Positions 46,594 to 56,868 of a DNA stretch of 64,000 nucleotides are shown piece by piece. The stretch lies in NCBI RefSeq assembly GCF_014200755.1, contig NZ_JACHCM010000003.1, forward strand, positions 186,001-250,000. The letters run 5' to 3'. The stretch comes from Rhodanobacter sp. ANJX3. Its GTDB lineage: Bacteria; Pseudomonadota; Gammaproteobacteria; Xanthomonadales; Rhodanobacteraceae. The notes under the pieces were generated by a model. The model made no database searches, had not been told where the DNA came from, and saw only the letters and a list, made by a program, of their open reading frames with translations. Position numbers and translations under genes: made by a program. The first letter of the stretch is position 1; the number at the start of each line of letters is the position of its first letter.

Positions 46594-47883
46594 ATGTCCG
46601 CGCTGATTGAAACCTTGAGCTTGCTGCATCCCATCCACCGGTCGGTATCCCCTGCGACCCGACGCTCCATGCGTCGGCTGATCGGGCCCGGGCTGCTGGT
46701 GGCGGTGGGCTATGTCGACCCCGGCAACTGGGCCACCGACATCGCCGCCGGCTCGAGCTATGGCTACACGCTGCTGGGCTCGGTGCTGCTGGCCAGCCTG
46801 CTCGGACTGCTGTTTCAGACGATGGCAGCACGACTGGGCATGGCCACCGGCGAAGATCTCGCCGAACTCACCTGTCGACTGCTGCCACGTCCGCTGGCGC
46901 TCAGCGCGTGGCTGGCCAGCGAGCTGGCGATCGTGGCGACCGCGCTGGCGGAGCTGGTCGGCGGCGCCATCGCCTTGCGCCTGCTGTTTGGCCTGCCGCT
47001 GCAGGTAGGCATGATTGTCGCAGCGCTGGGCACGCTGGCGATCATGGCACTGTCACAGCGCCGACAGCGCGCCCACGAGTTCGTGGTCAGCGCCTTGCTG
47101 GCGATCGTATCGCTGACCTTCGTCTATCTGCTGATCAAGGCCCGGCCCGTCGGGGGCGACGTGCTGCAAGGATTGGCATCGAGCGCCAGGGTATTCGGCA
47201 ACCACGGCATGCTGACGGTGGCGCTGGGCATCGTGGGCGCCACGGTGATGCCGCACAATCTGTTCCTGCATTCGGGCCTGATCGCCGAGCGCAGCAAGGA
47301 CCTGCCGGCGCACGAACGACCGATGGCGCTGCGCGTCGTGGAAACCGATACCCGCGTTTCGCTGCTGCTGGCCACCCTGGTCAACGCCGCCATGCTGATG
47401 GTGGCAGCCGCGTCGCTCTCGCATATCGGTATGCCGGTGAACAATCTGGACGACGCTTACCACGCCATCGCGCTGACCCTTGGCGCCGGCGCGGCGGCGA
47501 TTTTCGCGGTCGCGCTGTACGCAGCGGGGCAGAGCTCGGCGATCACCGGCGTGCTGGCCGGATGCATTCTGAGCCGCGGTTTTCGCGGGCGCGAAAGCCG
47601 CACCTGGCTGCGTGGCATCGCCACACGGCTGGCCGGCGTCTGCATCGGTTTCGTGCTGCTCGCCGCGCGCCCCGGCATCGGCGCCGATACGCTGCTGGTG
47701 CTGAGCCAGTGCGTGCTCGGCATTGCCCTACCGTTCGCGCTGCTGCCCATGCTGATGCTGGCGGGCAAGCGCGATCTGATGGGCCAGTACGGCTTCGGTC
47801 GTGGTTTCATGGCGCTGGCTGCCGCCGGCACAGCCCTGGTCATCGTGCTGGATGGCTATCTGCTGATCACCGCCTTCGGCTGA
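46594..47883 (+). CDS. mntH: Nramp family divalent metal transporter
   Basis: The 429-residue protein has 11 predicted membrane helices and the two Nramp metal-site motifs: DPGN (42-45) in helix 1 and MPHNLFLHS in helix 6. It would import Mn2+ (and Fe2+) with protons. The ATG at 46594 was chosen because it starts just before the conserved N-terminal region. An MntR-like inverted repeat lies upstream. Located between rnhB and a TlpA-like gene, it breaks the usual rnhB-dnaE linkage. Confidence 0.9.
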   Translation: MSALIETLSLLHPIHRSVSPATRRSMRRLIGPGLLVAVGYVDPGNWATDIAAGSSYGYTLLGSVLLASLLGLLFQTMAARLGMATGEDLAELTCRLLPRPLALSAWLASELAIVATALAELVGGAIALRLLFGLPLQVGMIVAALGTLAIMALSQRRQRAHEFVVSALLAIVSLTFVYLLIKARPVGGDVLQGLASSARVFGNHGMLTVALGIVGATVMPHNLFLHSGLIAERSKDLPAHERPMALRVVETDTRVSLLLATLVNAAMLMVAAASLSHIGMPVNNLDDAYHAIALTLGAGAAAIFAVALYAAGQSSAITGVLAGCILSRGFRGRESRTWLRGIATRLAGVCIGFVLLAARPGIGADTLLVLSQCVLGIALPFALLPMLMLAGKRDLMGQYGFGRGFMALAAAGTALVIVLDGYLLITAFG

Positions 47884-47953
47884 TCGGCAACCATGACCAT
47901 CGTGCGCATCGCAAAGGCGGTAGGCTAGACGCTTAGACAGGGGAGTCCTCGCG

Positions 47954-48523
47954 ATGCGCAAAATGATTTTTGCCTGGGTCATGGCCTTGATCTGCGTATC
48001 GGCCAACGCGCAGATCCAGCCGGGCGCGGTGCCGCCCGACTCACTGGGGAAAACACCCAGTGGCGACTCAGTCAGCTTGGCATCGATGCGCGACAAGGTC
48101 GTCGTCATCAGCTTCTGGGCGACCTGGTGCACTTACTGCATGAAGGAATTGCCGGTACTGGCGGGCCTGCAGAAGCTGGCTACCGATCGCCATCTGCCGC
48201 TGCAGGTGGTCTCGATCGACCACAAGGAAGGTCGCGATGTCTATCTACGAACCGTCCGAGTGCTCAGGCCGCGCCTGCCCGGCCTGCTGATGAGCTGGGA
48301 TCGCGACGGCTCGATCGGCAAGCCGTTCGGCACGAACAAGGGCATTCCGGTGATGGTGATGCTTCACCGTGACGGCACCGTGGCCGACATCCACGTGGGC
48401 TATAGCGAAGACGCGCTGGACGGCCTGATCGCCGAGATAAACACCTTGATGGCCGAGCCCTCCGCGCTGCCGACCGCGTCGAGCTCGTCGGCGACGCAAA
48501 AAACGCTCACCTCGGTGAATTGA
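47954..48523 (+). CDS. TlpA-like periplasmic thiol-disulfide oxidoreductase
   Basis: The 189-residue protein has a signal peptide (cleavage after SANA, about residue 19) and a thioredoxin fold with active site WCTYC (Cys59, Cys62) after VVVISFWAT. A cis-Pro is visible in KGIPVMVM. It lacks the membrane anchor of many TlpA proteins. The Ser/Thr-rich tail after residue 165 is likely unstructured. It lies 70 bases after mntH and before dnaE. Its partner proteins are unknown. Confidence 0.87.
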   Translation: MRKMIFAWVMALICVSANAQIQPGAVPPDSLGKTPSGDSVSLASMRDKVVVISFWATWCTYCMKELPVLAGLQKLATDRHLPLQVVSIDHKEGRDVYLRTVRVLRPRLPGLLMSWDRDGSIGKPFGTNKGIPVMVMLHRDGTVADIHVGYSEDALDGLIAEINTLMAEPSALPTASSSSATQKTLTSVN

Positions 48524-48629
48524 GCAGCCGCCCCGCCCAGCGCAACGGATCGTGGAAAATCGGCACAAGTCAAACCTTGTCCGTGCGTAGCCAGGCGGGT
48601 AGCCTTCATGGACTCGCCGCGTGAGTTTC

Positions 48630-51600
48630 ATGACCACCCGCTTCGTCCACCTGCATCTGCACAGCGAGTATTCGCTGGTCGATTCGACCATCCGCATCAA
48701 GGCGCTGGTCGACGCCTGCGTGCGCGCCGGTATGCCCGCCGTGGCGCTCACCGACGAATGCAACATGTTCGCGCTGGTGAAGTTCTACAAGGCCTGCAGC
48801 GCTGCCGGCATCAAGCCGATCAGCGGTTGCGACCTATGGATTTCCGCGCCGGACGACCCACGGCCGTGGCGGCTCAACCTGCTGTGCCAGAACCGCGCCG
48901 GCTACCTCAATCTGTCGCGGCTGGTGTCGCGTGCCTGGCGCGAGGGCCAGCACAGCGGCCGCGCGCTGATCGAGGCCGGCTGGCTGCACGCCGAGGCGAC
49001 GCACGGACTGATCGCGCTGCTCGGACGCGAGAGCGAAGTCGGCCGCATCGCCCTGAATCAGGGTCTGGAGGCCGCCCTCGCGAAACTGCGGCCATTGACG
49101 CGGCTTTTCCCCGATCGGCTGTACCTGGAGCTGACCCGCTGCGGTCGCGACGGCGAGGAAAACTGGAACGCCCTCGCACTGGCATTGGCCGTGGAACTCG
49201 ACCTGCCGGTGGTCGCCAGCAACGACGTGCGTTTTCTGCTGCAGGACGATTTCGAAGCGCACGAGGCACGCGTGTGCATCAACCAGGGCCGCGTGCTGGC
49301 CGACAACAAGCGCCCGCGCGACTACAGCAACCAGCAGTATCTGAAATCGCCCGAGGAAATGGCGACGCTGTTCGCCGACATTCCCGAAGCGCTGGAAAAC
49401 ACGGTCGAGCTGGCGCGGCGCTGCAACGTCGAACTGCAGTTCGGCACGTATTACCTGCCCGACTTTCCGGTGCCCGACGGTCATGACCTGGGCAGCTATA
49501 TCCGCGAGCTGTCGCACGAAGGGCTGAAGCAGCGCCTGTCCGCCGCGCCGCTCGCCGCCAACTGCACGCTGGCCGACTACGAAAAGCGGCTCGACCGCGA
49601 GCTGGACGTCATCGTCAAGATGGGTTTCCCCGGCTACTTTCTGATCGTGGCGGACTTCATCAACTGGGGCAAGGAACACGGCATTCCGGTCGGACCCGGC
49701 CGCGGTTCGGGCGCCGGTTCGCTGGTCGCATGGGCGCTGAAGATTACGGATCTGGACCCGCTGCAGTTCGACCTGCTGTTCGAGCGATTCCTCAATCCCG
49801 AACGCATCTCGATGCCCGACTTCGACATCGACTTCTGCATGGATCGCCGCGACGAGGTGATCGACTACGTATCGCGCAAATACGGCCGCGACCGCGTCAG
49901 CCAGATCATCACCTACGGCTCGATGGCGGCGAAGGCCGTGCTGCGCGATTCCGGCCGCGTGCTGAGCATGCCGTACGGCCAGGTCGATCGGCTGGCGAAA
50001 TTGGTGCCGCCGCGCCCGCTCGACCTGACCTTGTCGGACGCGCTGGGCCGTTCGGAAAAATCGAAAAAAGAAACCGATCGCGTCGTCAAGGAATTCTGCG
50101 AAGCCTACGAGCAGGACGAAGACGCCCGTGCGCTGATCGATCTGGCGCTGAAGCTAGAAAGTCTGACCCGCAACGCCGGCAAGCACGCCGGCGGCGTGGT
50201 GATCGCGCCGACCGCGCTGACCGATTTCGCACCGCTGTACTGCGAGCCGGGCGGTGCCGGCGTGGTCACCCAGTTCGACAAGGACGACGTGGAAGCCGTC
50301 GGCCTGGTGAAGTTCGACTTTCTCGGCCTGCGCACGCTCACCATCATCGACTGGGCGGTCAAGGCGATCAACGCGCGCCGTGCGAAAGCCGGCGAAGCGC
50401 CGCTGGATATTTCGCAGCTGCCGCTGGACGACCCCAAGCCCTATGAGCTGCTGAAAAAGGCGCAGACCATCGCGGTGTTCCAGCTCGAATCGTCCGGCAT
50501 GCAGCGCATGCTGAAAGATGCCAAGCCCGACCGCTTCGAGGACATCATCGCGCTGGTGGCGCTGTACCGCCCAGGCCCGATGGATCTGATCCCCAGCTTC
50601 GTCGCGCGCAAGCACGGCCGCGAGGACGTGAGCTATCCCGATCCGCGCGTGCAGCCGATTCTGGAAGAGACCTACGGCATCATGGTCTACCAGGAGCAGG
50701 TCATGCAGATGGCGCAGATCGTCGGCGGTTACTCGCTCGGCGGCGCCGACCTTCTGCGCCGCGCGATGGGCAAGAAAGACGCCAAAAAGATGGCCGAGGA
50801 GCGCGCCAAGTTTCGCGACGGTGCGGCCAAGGACGGTCTGGCCGGCTCCAAGGCCGACGAAATCTTCGACTTGATGGAGAAGTTCGCCGGCTACGGCTTC
50901 AACAAGTCGCACGCCGCCGCCTACGCCCTGGTGAGCTACCAGACCGCGTGGCTGAAGGCGCATTATCCGGCCGAATTCATGGCCGCGACGATCTCGTCGG
51001 ACATGGACAACACCGACAAGGCGGTGATCTTTCTCGACGAGTCGCGCGCGATCGGCCTTACCGTGCTGCCGCCCGACGTCAACGCATCGGACTACATGTT
51101 CGTCGCCGTCGAACCCGACGCATCGTCCATTCACTCGCGTCAGGGCGCTCGCACGATCCAATACGGCCTCGGCGCGATCAAGGGGGTCGGCCAGGGCGTC
51201 TGCGAAGCCATCGTCGCCGAACGCAAAAACGGGCGTTATACCGACCTGGCCGACTTCTGCCGCCGCGTCGATCCGACCAAACTCAACCGGCGCGTGCTCG
51301 AGGCGCTGATCTATTCCGGCGCGCTCGACGCTCTGGCGCCGACGCGCGCCAGCCTGATGCTGCAGTTGCCCGATACGATCAAGGCCGCCGAGCAGCACCT
51401 GCGCGACCGCCAGTCCGGCCAGAACGACATGTTCGGTGCGGCCTCGGGTGCGCTGACGCCGGTGGTGCATATCGATCTGCCCACGGCACCGGAGTGGCCG
51501 CTGGAGCAGCTGCTGCAGGGCGAGCGCGACACGCTCGGCCATTATCTGTCCGGCCACCCGACCGACCCCTGGAAAGAGGAGCTGGCGCAGCTGTCGACCT

Positions 51601-52202
51601 GCCCGCTCGGCGAAATCGCCCTGCGCTACCAGCCGCCCAAGCCGCGGAAAAACGACAACGACGACGGCAACCGTTTCCGCCGCGGCCCGGACACGCCCTG
51701 GACGATCGCCGGCATGGTGACCGCGGTGCGCAAGCGGGGCGACAGCGATGCCTTCGTGCGCATCGAGGACGGCACCGGCAGCATCGAGGTGAGCTTCTTC
51801 GGCGAGCTGTATCAGCAGATCGCACCGCTGTTGACCCGCGACGAAATGCTGGTGGTCGAGGGTGGCTTGCGCATCGACGACTTCTCCGGCGGCGGCTTTC
51901 AGATCCGCGCGCGCAGCGCCAGTTCGCTCACCGATGCCTGCCGCAAGCATGCGCGCCTGCTGCAGCTGAAATTGAACGGCGTAAAGCCCGACTTCGTCGA
52001 AAAATTGCAGCACGCGCTGGCCGGCTACCGCGGCGGTCGCGCCACGGTGATACTGCACGGTTATCACAACCAGAACGCGCAGGCCGACCTGGAGCTGAGC
52101 GACGCCTGGCGCGTCGATGCGATACCGGCCTTGCTGCGCACGGTACGGGCGCTGCCCGGTGTGCAGGCCGCAAAGCTGCGTATCGTCAAGCAGGCCGACT
52201 GA
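48630..52202 (+). CDS. dnaE: DNA polymerase III subunit alpha
   Basis: DnaE is the replicative polymerase. The 1190-residue protein begins with the PHP domain FVHLHLHSEYSLVDS, then the palm with PDFDIDFCMDRRDEV carrying two catalytic Asp, the third Asp region, GPGRGSGAGSLVAW, the helix-hairpin-helix region and a C-terminal OB domain (WTIAGMVTAVRKRGDSDAFVRIED). Length is close to E. coli DnaE (1160). The ATG at 48630 was preferred over a GTG nine bases earlier. It retains its usual neighbour accA downstream. Confidence 0.97.
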   Translation: MTTRFVHLHLHSEYSLVDSTIRIKALVDACVRAGMPAVALTDECNMFALVKFYKACSAAGIKPISGCDLWISAPDDPRPWRLNLLCQNRAGYLNLSRLVSRAWREGQHSGRALIEAGWLHAEATHGLIALLGRESEVGRIALNQGLEAALAKLRPLTRLFPDRLYLELTRCGRDGEENWNALALALAVELDLPVVASNDVRFLLQDDFEAHEARVCINQGRVLADNKRPRDYSNQQYLKSPEEMATLFADIPEALENTVELARRCNVELQFGTYYLPDFPVPDGHDLGSYIRELSHEGLKQRLSAAPLAANCTLADYEKRLDRELDVIVKMGFPGYFLIVADFINWGKEHGIPVGPGRGSGAGSLVAWALKITDLDPLQFDLLFERFLNPERISMPDFDIDFCMDRRDEVIDYVSRKYGRDRVSQIITYGSMAAKAVLRDSGRVLSMPYGQVDRLAKLVPPRPLDLTLSDALGRSEKSKKETDRVVKEFCEAYEQDEDARALIDLALKLESLTRNAGKHAGGVVIAPTALTDFAPLYCEPGGAGVVTQFDKDDVEAVGLVKFDFLGLRTLTIIDWAVKAINARRAKAGEAPLDISQLPLDDPKPYELLKKAQTIAVFQLESSGMQRMLKDAKPDRFEDIIALVALYRPGPMDLIPSFVARKHGREDVSYPDPRVQPILEETYGIMVYQEQVMQMAQIVGGYSLGGADLLRRAMGKKDAKKMAEERAKFRDGAAKDGLAGSKADEIFDLMEKFAGYGFNKSHAAAYALVSYQTAWLKAHYPAEFMAATISSDMDNTDKAVIFLDESRAIGLTVLPPDVNASDYMFVAVEPDASSIHSRQGARTIQYGLGAIKGVGQGVCEAIVAERKNGRYTDLADFCRRVDPTKLNRRVLEALIYSGALDALAPTRASLMLQLPDTIKAAEQHLRDRQSGQNDMFGAASGALTPVVHIDLPTAPEWPLEQLLQGERDTLGHYLSGHPTDPWKEELAQLSTCPLGEIALRYQPPKPRKNDNDDGNRFRRGPDTPWTIAGMVTAVRKRGDSDAFVRIEDGTGSIEVSFFGELYQQIAPLLTRDEMLVVEGGLRIDDFSGGGFQIRARSASSLTDACRKHARLLQLKLNGVKPDFVEKLQHALAGYRGGRATVILHGYHNQNAQADLELSDAWRVDAIPALLRTVRALPGVQAAKLRIVKQAD

Positions 52203-52249
52203 AACGGCCGACGGAAGGCAGGTCGACTGATACCGACGCCGCGACTCGG

Positions 52250-52630
52250 TTATTTCCTGCCGCGCTCCATCATCGCCTTCAGGTCGGCGAAGGGATTGCC
52301 GGTGGCCGGCGCGACCTCCTCCTGCACGCTGTAACCGGCGCCGCGTACGTGGTCGATATAGCGCGAATGCTCGTTGTCGTGACAGTACACGCACAGCAGC
52401 TCCCAGTTGCTGCCATCGGCCGGGTTGAAGTCGTGGTCGTGGTTGCGATGGTGCACCGTGAGCTCGCTCAGGTTGGTGCGGGTGAACTCGCGCGCGCAGC
52501 GGCCGCAGATCCACGGGTACATTTTCAGCGCCCGCTCACGATAGCCCAGCTCCCGCTGCTCGGCGTTGCGACGGGCTTCGGCCACGATGCGGTCGAGCTT
52601 GTTGTTGTCGATGGTCGGTTGAATCGGCAT
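52250..52630 (-). CDS. yajD: YajD-type HNH nuclease
   Basis: The 126-residue protein carries zinc-type CGRC, the HNH segment [32 protein letters not shown], and no other domain. It corresponds to E. coli YajD (115 residues), an HNH family protein of unclear role. It is transcribed opposite to dnaE and accA, inserted between these two normally adjacent genes. Confidence 0.9.
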   Translation of the reverse strand: MPIQPTIDNNKLDRIVAEARRNAEQRELGYRERALKMYPWICGRCAREFTRTNLSELTVHHRNHDHDFNPADGSNWELLCVYCHDNEHSRYIDHVRGAGYSVQEEVAPATGNPFADLKAMMERGRK

Positions 52631-52794
52631 GGTCGAGTCCGGAAATAGCGCGTCTTAAGAGAACCATAGCGCAACCCGGCGCCGCGTCGCTTCTCCCGCG
52701 CGGTAAGTGCATCCACGGGCCGCCATACGGCGGCGTTCTCGCCTTCACGCGTCTAACGGTATACTGCGCTGCTCTGTGCCACGAAATGTCGCGA

Positions 52795-53751
52795 ATGAAC
52801 CCTAACTTCCTCGATTTCGAACAACCGATTGCCGACCTGGAAGCGAAGATCGAAGAGCTTCGCCACGCCAGCCAGGGTCAGGCGTTCAATATCGAGGACG
52901 ACGTCAATCGTCTGCGCGAAAAGCTGAAGATCAAGACGGCCGAGATTTTCCGCAACCTCAGTTCATGGCAGATGACCCAGCTGTCGCGCCATCCGGCGCG
53001 GCCGTACACGCTGGATTACATCGGCGTGATCTGCGAAGAGTTTCATGAGCTGGCGGGCGACCGCATGTACGCCGAGGATGCCGCCATCGTCGGCGGCCTG
53101 GGCCGCATCAATGGGCGCCCGGTGGTGATCGTCGGTCATCAGAAAGGCCGCGATACCAAGACCAAGGTGCGCCGCAACTTCGGCATGCCGCGTCCCGAGG
53201 GCTATCGCAAGGCGCTGCGCCTGATGAAGATGGCCGAACGCTTCCATCTGCCGCTGCTGACCCTGATCGACACACCCGGAGCGTACCCGGGCATCGGCGC
53301 CGAAGAACGCGGCCAGAGCGAGGCCATCGCGCGCAATCTGATCGAAATGGCCAGTCTGAAAGTGCCTATCATCTGCACCGTGATCGGCGAAGGCGGCTCC
53401 GGCGGCGCGCTGGCCATCGGCGTCGGCGACCGTACTCTCATGCTGCAGTACTCGACCTATTCCGTCATTACGCCCGAGGGCTGCGCCTCGATCCTGTGGA
53501 AAAGCGCCGACAAAGCCCGCGATGCGGCCGAGGCGATGGGCATGACCGCTCCCCGCCTGTTCGAACTCGGCCTGATCGACAAAGTCGTGCGCGAGCCGCT
53601 GGGCGGCGCGCATCGCAACCCCCGCTCGATGGCGGTACGTCTGAAAGCCGTGCTGCTCAAACAGCTCGACGAGCTCGAAGCGCTGCCGGTAAACGAGCTC
53701 CTGGAACAGCGCTACAAGCGCCTGCGCAGCTACGGCGCATTCCAGGAATAA
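52795..53751 (+). CDS. accA: Acetyl-CoA carboxylase carboxyltransferase subunit alpha
   Basis: AccA and AccD transfer the carboxyl group from biotin to acetyl-CoA. The 318-residue protein opens [19 protein letters not shown] and contains [37 protein letters not shown] and [15 protein letters not shown], hallmarks of the crotonase-like alpha subunit. An ATG three codons upstream (52786) is possible. A TATACT at 52760-52765 may be the -10 box. Confidence 0.96.
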   Translation: MNPNFLDFEQPIADLEAKIEELRHASQGQAFNIEDDVNRLREKLKIKTAEIFRNLSSWQMTQLSRHPARPYTLDYIGVICEEFHELAGDRMYAEDAAIVGGLGRINGRPVVIVGHQKGRDTKTKVRRNFGMPRPEGYRKALRLMKMAERFHLPLLTLIDTPGAYPGIGAEERGQSEAIARNLIEMASLKVPIICTVIGEGGSGGALAIGVGDRTLMLQYSTYSVITPEGCASILWKSADKARDAAEAMGMTAPRLFELGLIDKVVREPLGGAHRNPRSMAVRLKAVLLKQLDELEALPVNELLEQRYKRLRSYGAFQE

Positions 53752-53755
53752 ACCC

Positions 53756-54142
53756 ATGGCCGGCGTGCGCGGACTGGATCACATCAATCTGCGCGTGCCG
53801 ACGGATCTGCTCGAACCCGTGCGCGCGTTCTATATCGACATGGTGGGCCTGCACGACGGTCCACGGCCGTCGATGAGCTCAGGCTCGCACGGCTACTGGC
53901 TTTACGCCGGCAACGCCGCCGTAGTGCATCTGAGCACCGGCCATGCCGGCGGATCGTGCGGCGAGGGCAACGGCTATTTCAGCCACGTCGCGTTTGCATG
54001 CACGGAGCTGGAGACGACGCGTGCCAGGCTCGATCAGGCGCAGGTACCGCACCGTATCGCCGTGCTGGATGACGGTGCCCAGGTGCAGATCTTCGTCGTC
54101 GACCCGGCCGGCATCACGGTCGAGCTCAATTTTCGCCCCTGA
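53756..54142 (+). CDS. VOC family (glyoxalase-like) protein
   Basis: The 128-residue protein shows paired beta-alpha-beta-beta-beta modules. GLDHINLRVP holds a likely metal-ligand His9-type residue, and FVVDPAGITVELNF ends the second module with a ligand Glu. FSHVAFACTELE supplies another His. The substrate is unknown. It starts four bases after the accA stop, so it is translated from the accA mRNA. Confidence 0.87.
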   Translation: MAGVRGLDHINLRVPTDLLEPVRAFYIDMVGLHDGPRPSMSSGSHGYWLYAGNAAVVHLSTGHAGGSCGEGNGYFSHVAFACTELETTRARLDQAQVPHRIAVLDDGAQVQIFVVDPAGITVELNFRP

Positions 54143-54281
54143 GCCGCCGCGGCGAGGTAGCCTCGTTATCCGCACGACAGGAAACATCATGGCCAACGAT
54201 AACGCCGGGCGCGTCGTGCCGATCGATACCGACCTCTTAGAGCCTGTTCACGATCTACAAGCTCTACAGCGCGAGCGAAGT

Positions 54282-55583
54282 ATGAGCGATTCGCTGCAAC
54301 GGCATCTTGCCTCCGCGCTGGCGGATACGCAGGCATCGCCGTTATGCGTGGCCTTCAGCGGCGGCCCGGATTCGACCGCCCTGCTGCATGCGCTGGCCGG
54401 CATGCCGGAAGCGCGAAAACGCGGCCTGCGCGCGCTGCACGTGGACCATGCCATGAACCCGCAAAGCGGGGCCTGGTCCGCGCATTGCCAGCGCTTTTGC
54501 GAATCGGTGGACGTGCCGTGCGAAGTGATACGTGTGCAGGTACCGCTCGACAAAGGCCTTGGCCTAGAAGCCGCCGCGCGCCACGCGCGCTACGAGGCAT
54601 TTGAGTCGTCTTTGCAGCCGGGCGAGTACCTGCTGCTCGCGCATCATCGCGACGATCAGGCCGAGACCGTATTGATGAAACTGCTGCGCGGCGCGGGACC
54701 GGACAGCCTCGGCGGCATGCGCACGCTGCGTCCGTTCGCGCGCGGACAGCTGTGGCGTCCGCTGCTGGCGCTGTCGCGACGGCAGCTGCGCGACTATCTC
54801 GATGCCCGGCAATTGCCTTCGATCGACGACCCGTCCAACGGCGACACGCGGTTTGCGCGCAATCATCTGCGCCACGACATCCTGCCGAGGCTGGAACGTT
54901 TATGGCCGCAGGCGGTGGATTCCATCGTGCACAGCGCCGCGCTCAGCCGTGCCGCTGCCGATGCCCTGCAGCAGCACTGGCTGGCGGCTTACGACACCAT
55001 GCACGATGCGGCCACGCACACGATCGACGCCTCGACGTGGCTCGCCCTGCACCCTGCGCTGCGCGAGCCGCTGCTCGATCACTGGCTGCACGGGCTCGGC
55101 CTGCCCGCACCGACTACCGCACAACGCCAGCAGATCGAGCATCAGTGTGGCGCACGCGCCGGGCAGCAGCCGTGCGTGCAATGGCGCGGCGCCGAGCTGC
55201 ATATCTGGCGCGGGCGGCTGTGGGCACAGTCGCCGCCACGGATAGTCGACAGCAGCTGGCAAGCGACGTGGCACGGCGAACTGCTGGCGCTGCCCGACGG
55301 CGGCACGTTGTCGCTGGTCGATACCAAAGTCCGCCTGACCGAGCCGATCCAGGTGCGCCTGCGCCAGGGCGGCGAGCGTATCAAGCCGGCCGGCGATATC
55401 TATACGCGCGAGCTGCGCGACCTGTTTCAGCAGGCCATGATCCCCCCGTGGCGGCGATTTGGCGTGCCGCTGCTGTATGTCGGCACTGAAATTGTCGGCG
55501 TGGCCGATCGGTGGTTGAGCGAACGAGGCAAGCTGATCTTCGAGCAGGCTGGCACGCGGGCACACTGGTCGCCTGCGCGCTGA
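54282..55583 (+). CDS. tilS: tRNA(Ile)-lysidine synthase
   Basis: TilS converts C34 of tRNA-Ile(CAU) to lysidine. The 433-residue protein has the PP-loop SGGPDST (26-32), HVDHAMNPQS, LLAHHRDDQAETVLMKLLRG, and a C-terminal region with LFQQAMIPPWRR. The start at 54282 fits the family length. An in-frame ATG at 54189 has a better Shine-Dalgarno (AGGAAAC) and would add 31 residues without family resemblance, so the true start is open. Linkage to accA is conserved in gammaproteobacteria. Confidence 0.95.
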   Translation: MSDSLQRHLASALADTQASPLCVAFSGGPDSTALLHALAGMPEARKRGLRALHVDHAMNPQSGAWSAHCQRFCESVDVPCEVIRVQVPLDKGLGLEAAARHARYEAFESSLQPGEYLLLAHHRDDQAETVLMKLLRGAGPDSLGGMRTLRPFARGQLWRPLLALSRRQLRDYLDARQLPSIDDPSNGDTRFARNHLRHDILPRLERLWPQAVDSIVHSAALSRAAADALQQHWLAAYDTMHDAATHTIDASTWLALHPALREPLLDHWLHGLGLPAPTTAQRQQIEHQCGARAGQQPCVQWRGAELHIWRGRLWAQSPPRIVDSSWQATWHGELLALPDGGTLSLVDTKVRLTEPIQVRLRQGGERIKPAGDIYTRELRDLFQQAMIPPWRRFGVPLLYVGTEIVGVADRWLSERGKLIFEQAGTRAHWSPAR

Positions 55584-55657
55584 CGCCATCACCCGCAGGT
55601 ACCTTTCATAGCCTAATCGATTGATTCCGCGCGGTCACTCGGTTAGCTTTGCTGTCC

Positions 55658-55915
55658 ATGGCCAAGACCGCTTCCGCTTCCACCAAGACGCCACCCGCCG
55701 TGGACTTCGAGCACTCGCTGGACGAACTCGAACAGCTGGTCGCGAAGATGGAAGGCGGCGAAATGAGTCTGGACGAGTCGCTGGCCTCGTTCGAACGCGG
55801 CATCGGCCTGTACCGTCACTGCCAGCAGTCGCTGGAAAAAGCCGAACTGCGCGTGCGCCTGCTGCTTGATCCCGACGCCCCCGAGAGCGCCGAACCGTTT
55901 GAACCCGAACTCTGA
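55658..55915 (+). CDS. xseB: Exodeoxyribonuclease VII small subunit
   Basis: The 85-residue protein contains the XseB core [27 protein letters not shown] and [23 protein letters not shown]. With XseA it degrades single-stranded DNA. It overlaps the following ispA gene, the common xseB-ispA arrangement. The ATG at 55658 was chosen over upstream TTG codons. Confidence 0.95.
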   Translation: MAKTASASTKTPPAVDFEHSLDELEQLVAKMEGGEMSLDESLASFERGIGLYRHCQQSLEKAELRVRLLLDPDAPESAEPFEPEL

Positions 55916-56789
55916 GTTAGGTCCCGCCCTCAAGGCGTTGATCCTCCGTGCCGAGCAGGCACTCGAACATTGCCTGCCGCCTGCCGAACAGTCCCCCGCC
56001 CTCCTGCACAGCGCGATGCGCTATGCCGTGCTCGGTGGCGGCAAGCGTCTGCGACCCTTGCTGGTCTATGCCGCGGCACAGGCACTTGGCGAAAGCGGAC
56101 CTTCGCTCGACGCTGCCGCCTGCGCGGTGGAGCTAATTCACGCCTATTCGCTGGTGCACGACGACCTGCCGGCGATGGATGACGATGCGATGCGCCGCGG
56201 CCGCCCGACCTGCCACATCGTGTTTGGCGAAGCGATGGCGATTCTGGCCGGGGACGCATTACAGGCGCTGGCGTTCGAGATACTCAGCGACGCTGCCGAC
56301 GACGACGCGATCGGTATGAAAAAGCAGCGCGTGCTTGGCCGCGCCTGCGGCGCGGAGGGCATGGCCGGCGGGCAGGCGCTGGATCTGGCCGCCGTCGGCC
56401 GCACGCTTACCATTGCCGAACTAGAGCACATGCACGCGTGCAAGACCGGCGCGCTCATCCGCGCATCGGTAAAGCTCGGCGCGCTGACAGCGGGGGCCGA
56501 TGCGGCGACATTGGCCTTATTCGACCGCTATGCCGACGCCGTTGGCCTGGCATTCCAAGTGCGCGACGATATTCTGGACGTCGAGGGAGACGCCACCATC
56601 ATCGGCAAGACCGCCGGCAAAGATGCCGCCGCGGACAAGCCCACGTTTCCATCGATTATCGGTCTGAATGCATCGCGTGATCGCTTGCGCGAGCTCACCG
56701 ATCTCGCGCTATCCGCTATCGCACCTCTGGGCACGTCCGGCTCATTGCTGCAGGAGCTTGCGCTGTACGCAGCGCATCGCAACAGCTGA
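55899..56789 (+). CDS. ispA: Farnesyl diphosphate synthase with non-ATG start
   Basis: IspA builds FPP, the substrate of UppS. The roughly 296-residue trans-prenyltransferase has [15 protein letters not shown], the first Asp-rich motif DDLPAMDDD, and the second motif QVRDDILD with the GKD-TF pattern after it. No ATG precedes the conserved region. TTG codons at 55866, 55899 and 55936 are in frame; I chose 55899, which overlaps xseB by 17 bases. dxs, often next, is absent. Confidence 0.92.
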   Translation: MNPNSELGPALKALILRAEQALEHCLPPAEQSPALLHSAMRYAVLGGGKRLRPLLVYAAAQALGESGPSLDAAACAVELIHAYSLVHDDLPAMDDDAMRRGRPTCHIVFGEAMAILAGDALQALAFEILSDAADDDAIGMKKQRVLGRACGAEGMAGGQALDLAAVGRTLTIAELEHMHACKTGALIRASVKLGALTAGADAATLALFDRYADAVGLAFQVRDDILDVEGDATIIGKTAGKDAAADKPTFPSIIGLNASRDRLRELTDLALSAIAPLGTSGSLLQELALYAAHRNS

Positions 56790-56809
56790 GTTTGGCCATC
56801 CAGCCGTCC

Positions 56810-56842
56810 AAAGAAAAAGCCCGATCAGCGGGCTTTTTCTTT
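56810..56842. terminator. Bidirectional terminator between ispA and the DUF4870 gene
   Basis: AAAGAAAAAGCCCG (56810-56823), ATCAG loop and CGGGCTTTTTCTTT (56829-56842). T-rich tracts on both strands let it serve the two converging genes. Confidence 0.92.
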
Positions 56843-56868
56843 CATTCAAACATTGAAGATTCGGTCGC

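Noticed and set aside
50154-52514. 786-codon minus-strand frame inside dnaE
   Set aside because: A shadow frame, rich in Arg, Gln and Val with no domain, opposite the clear DnaE coding sequence.
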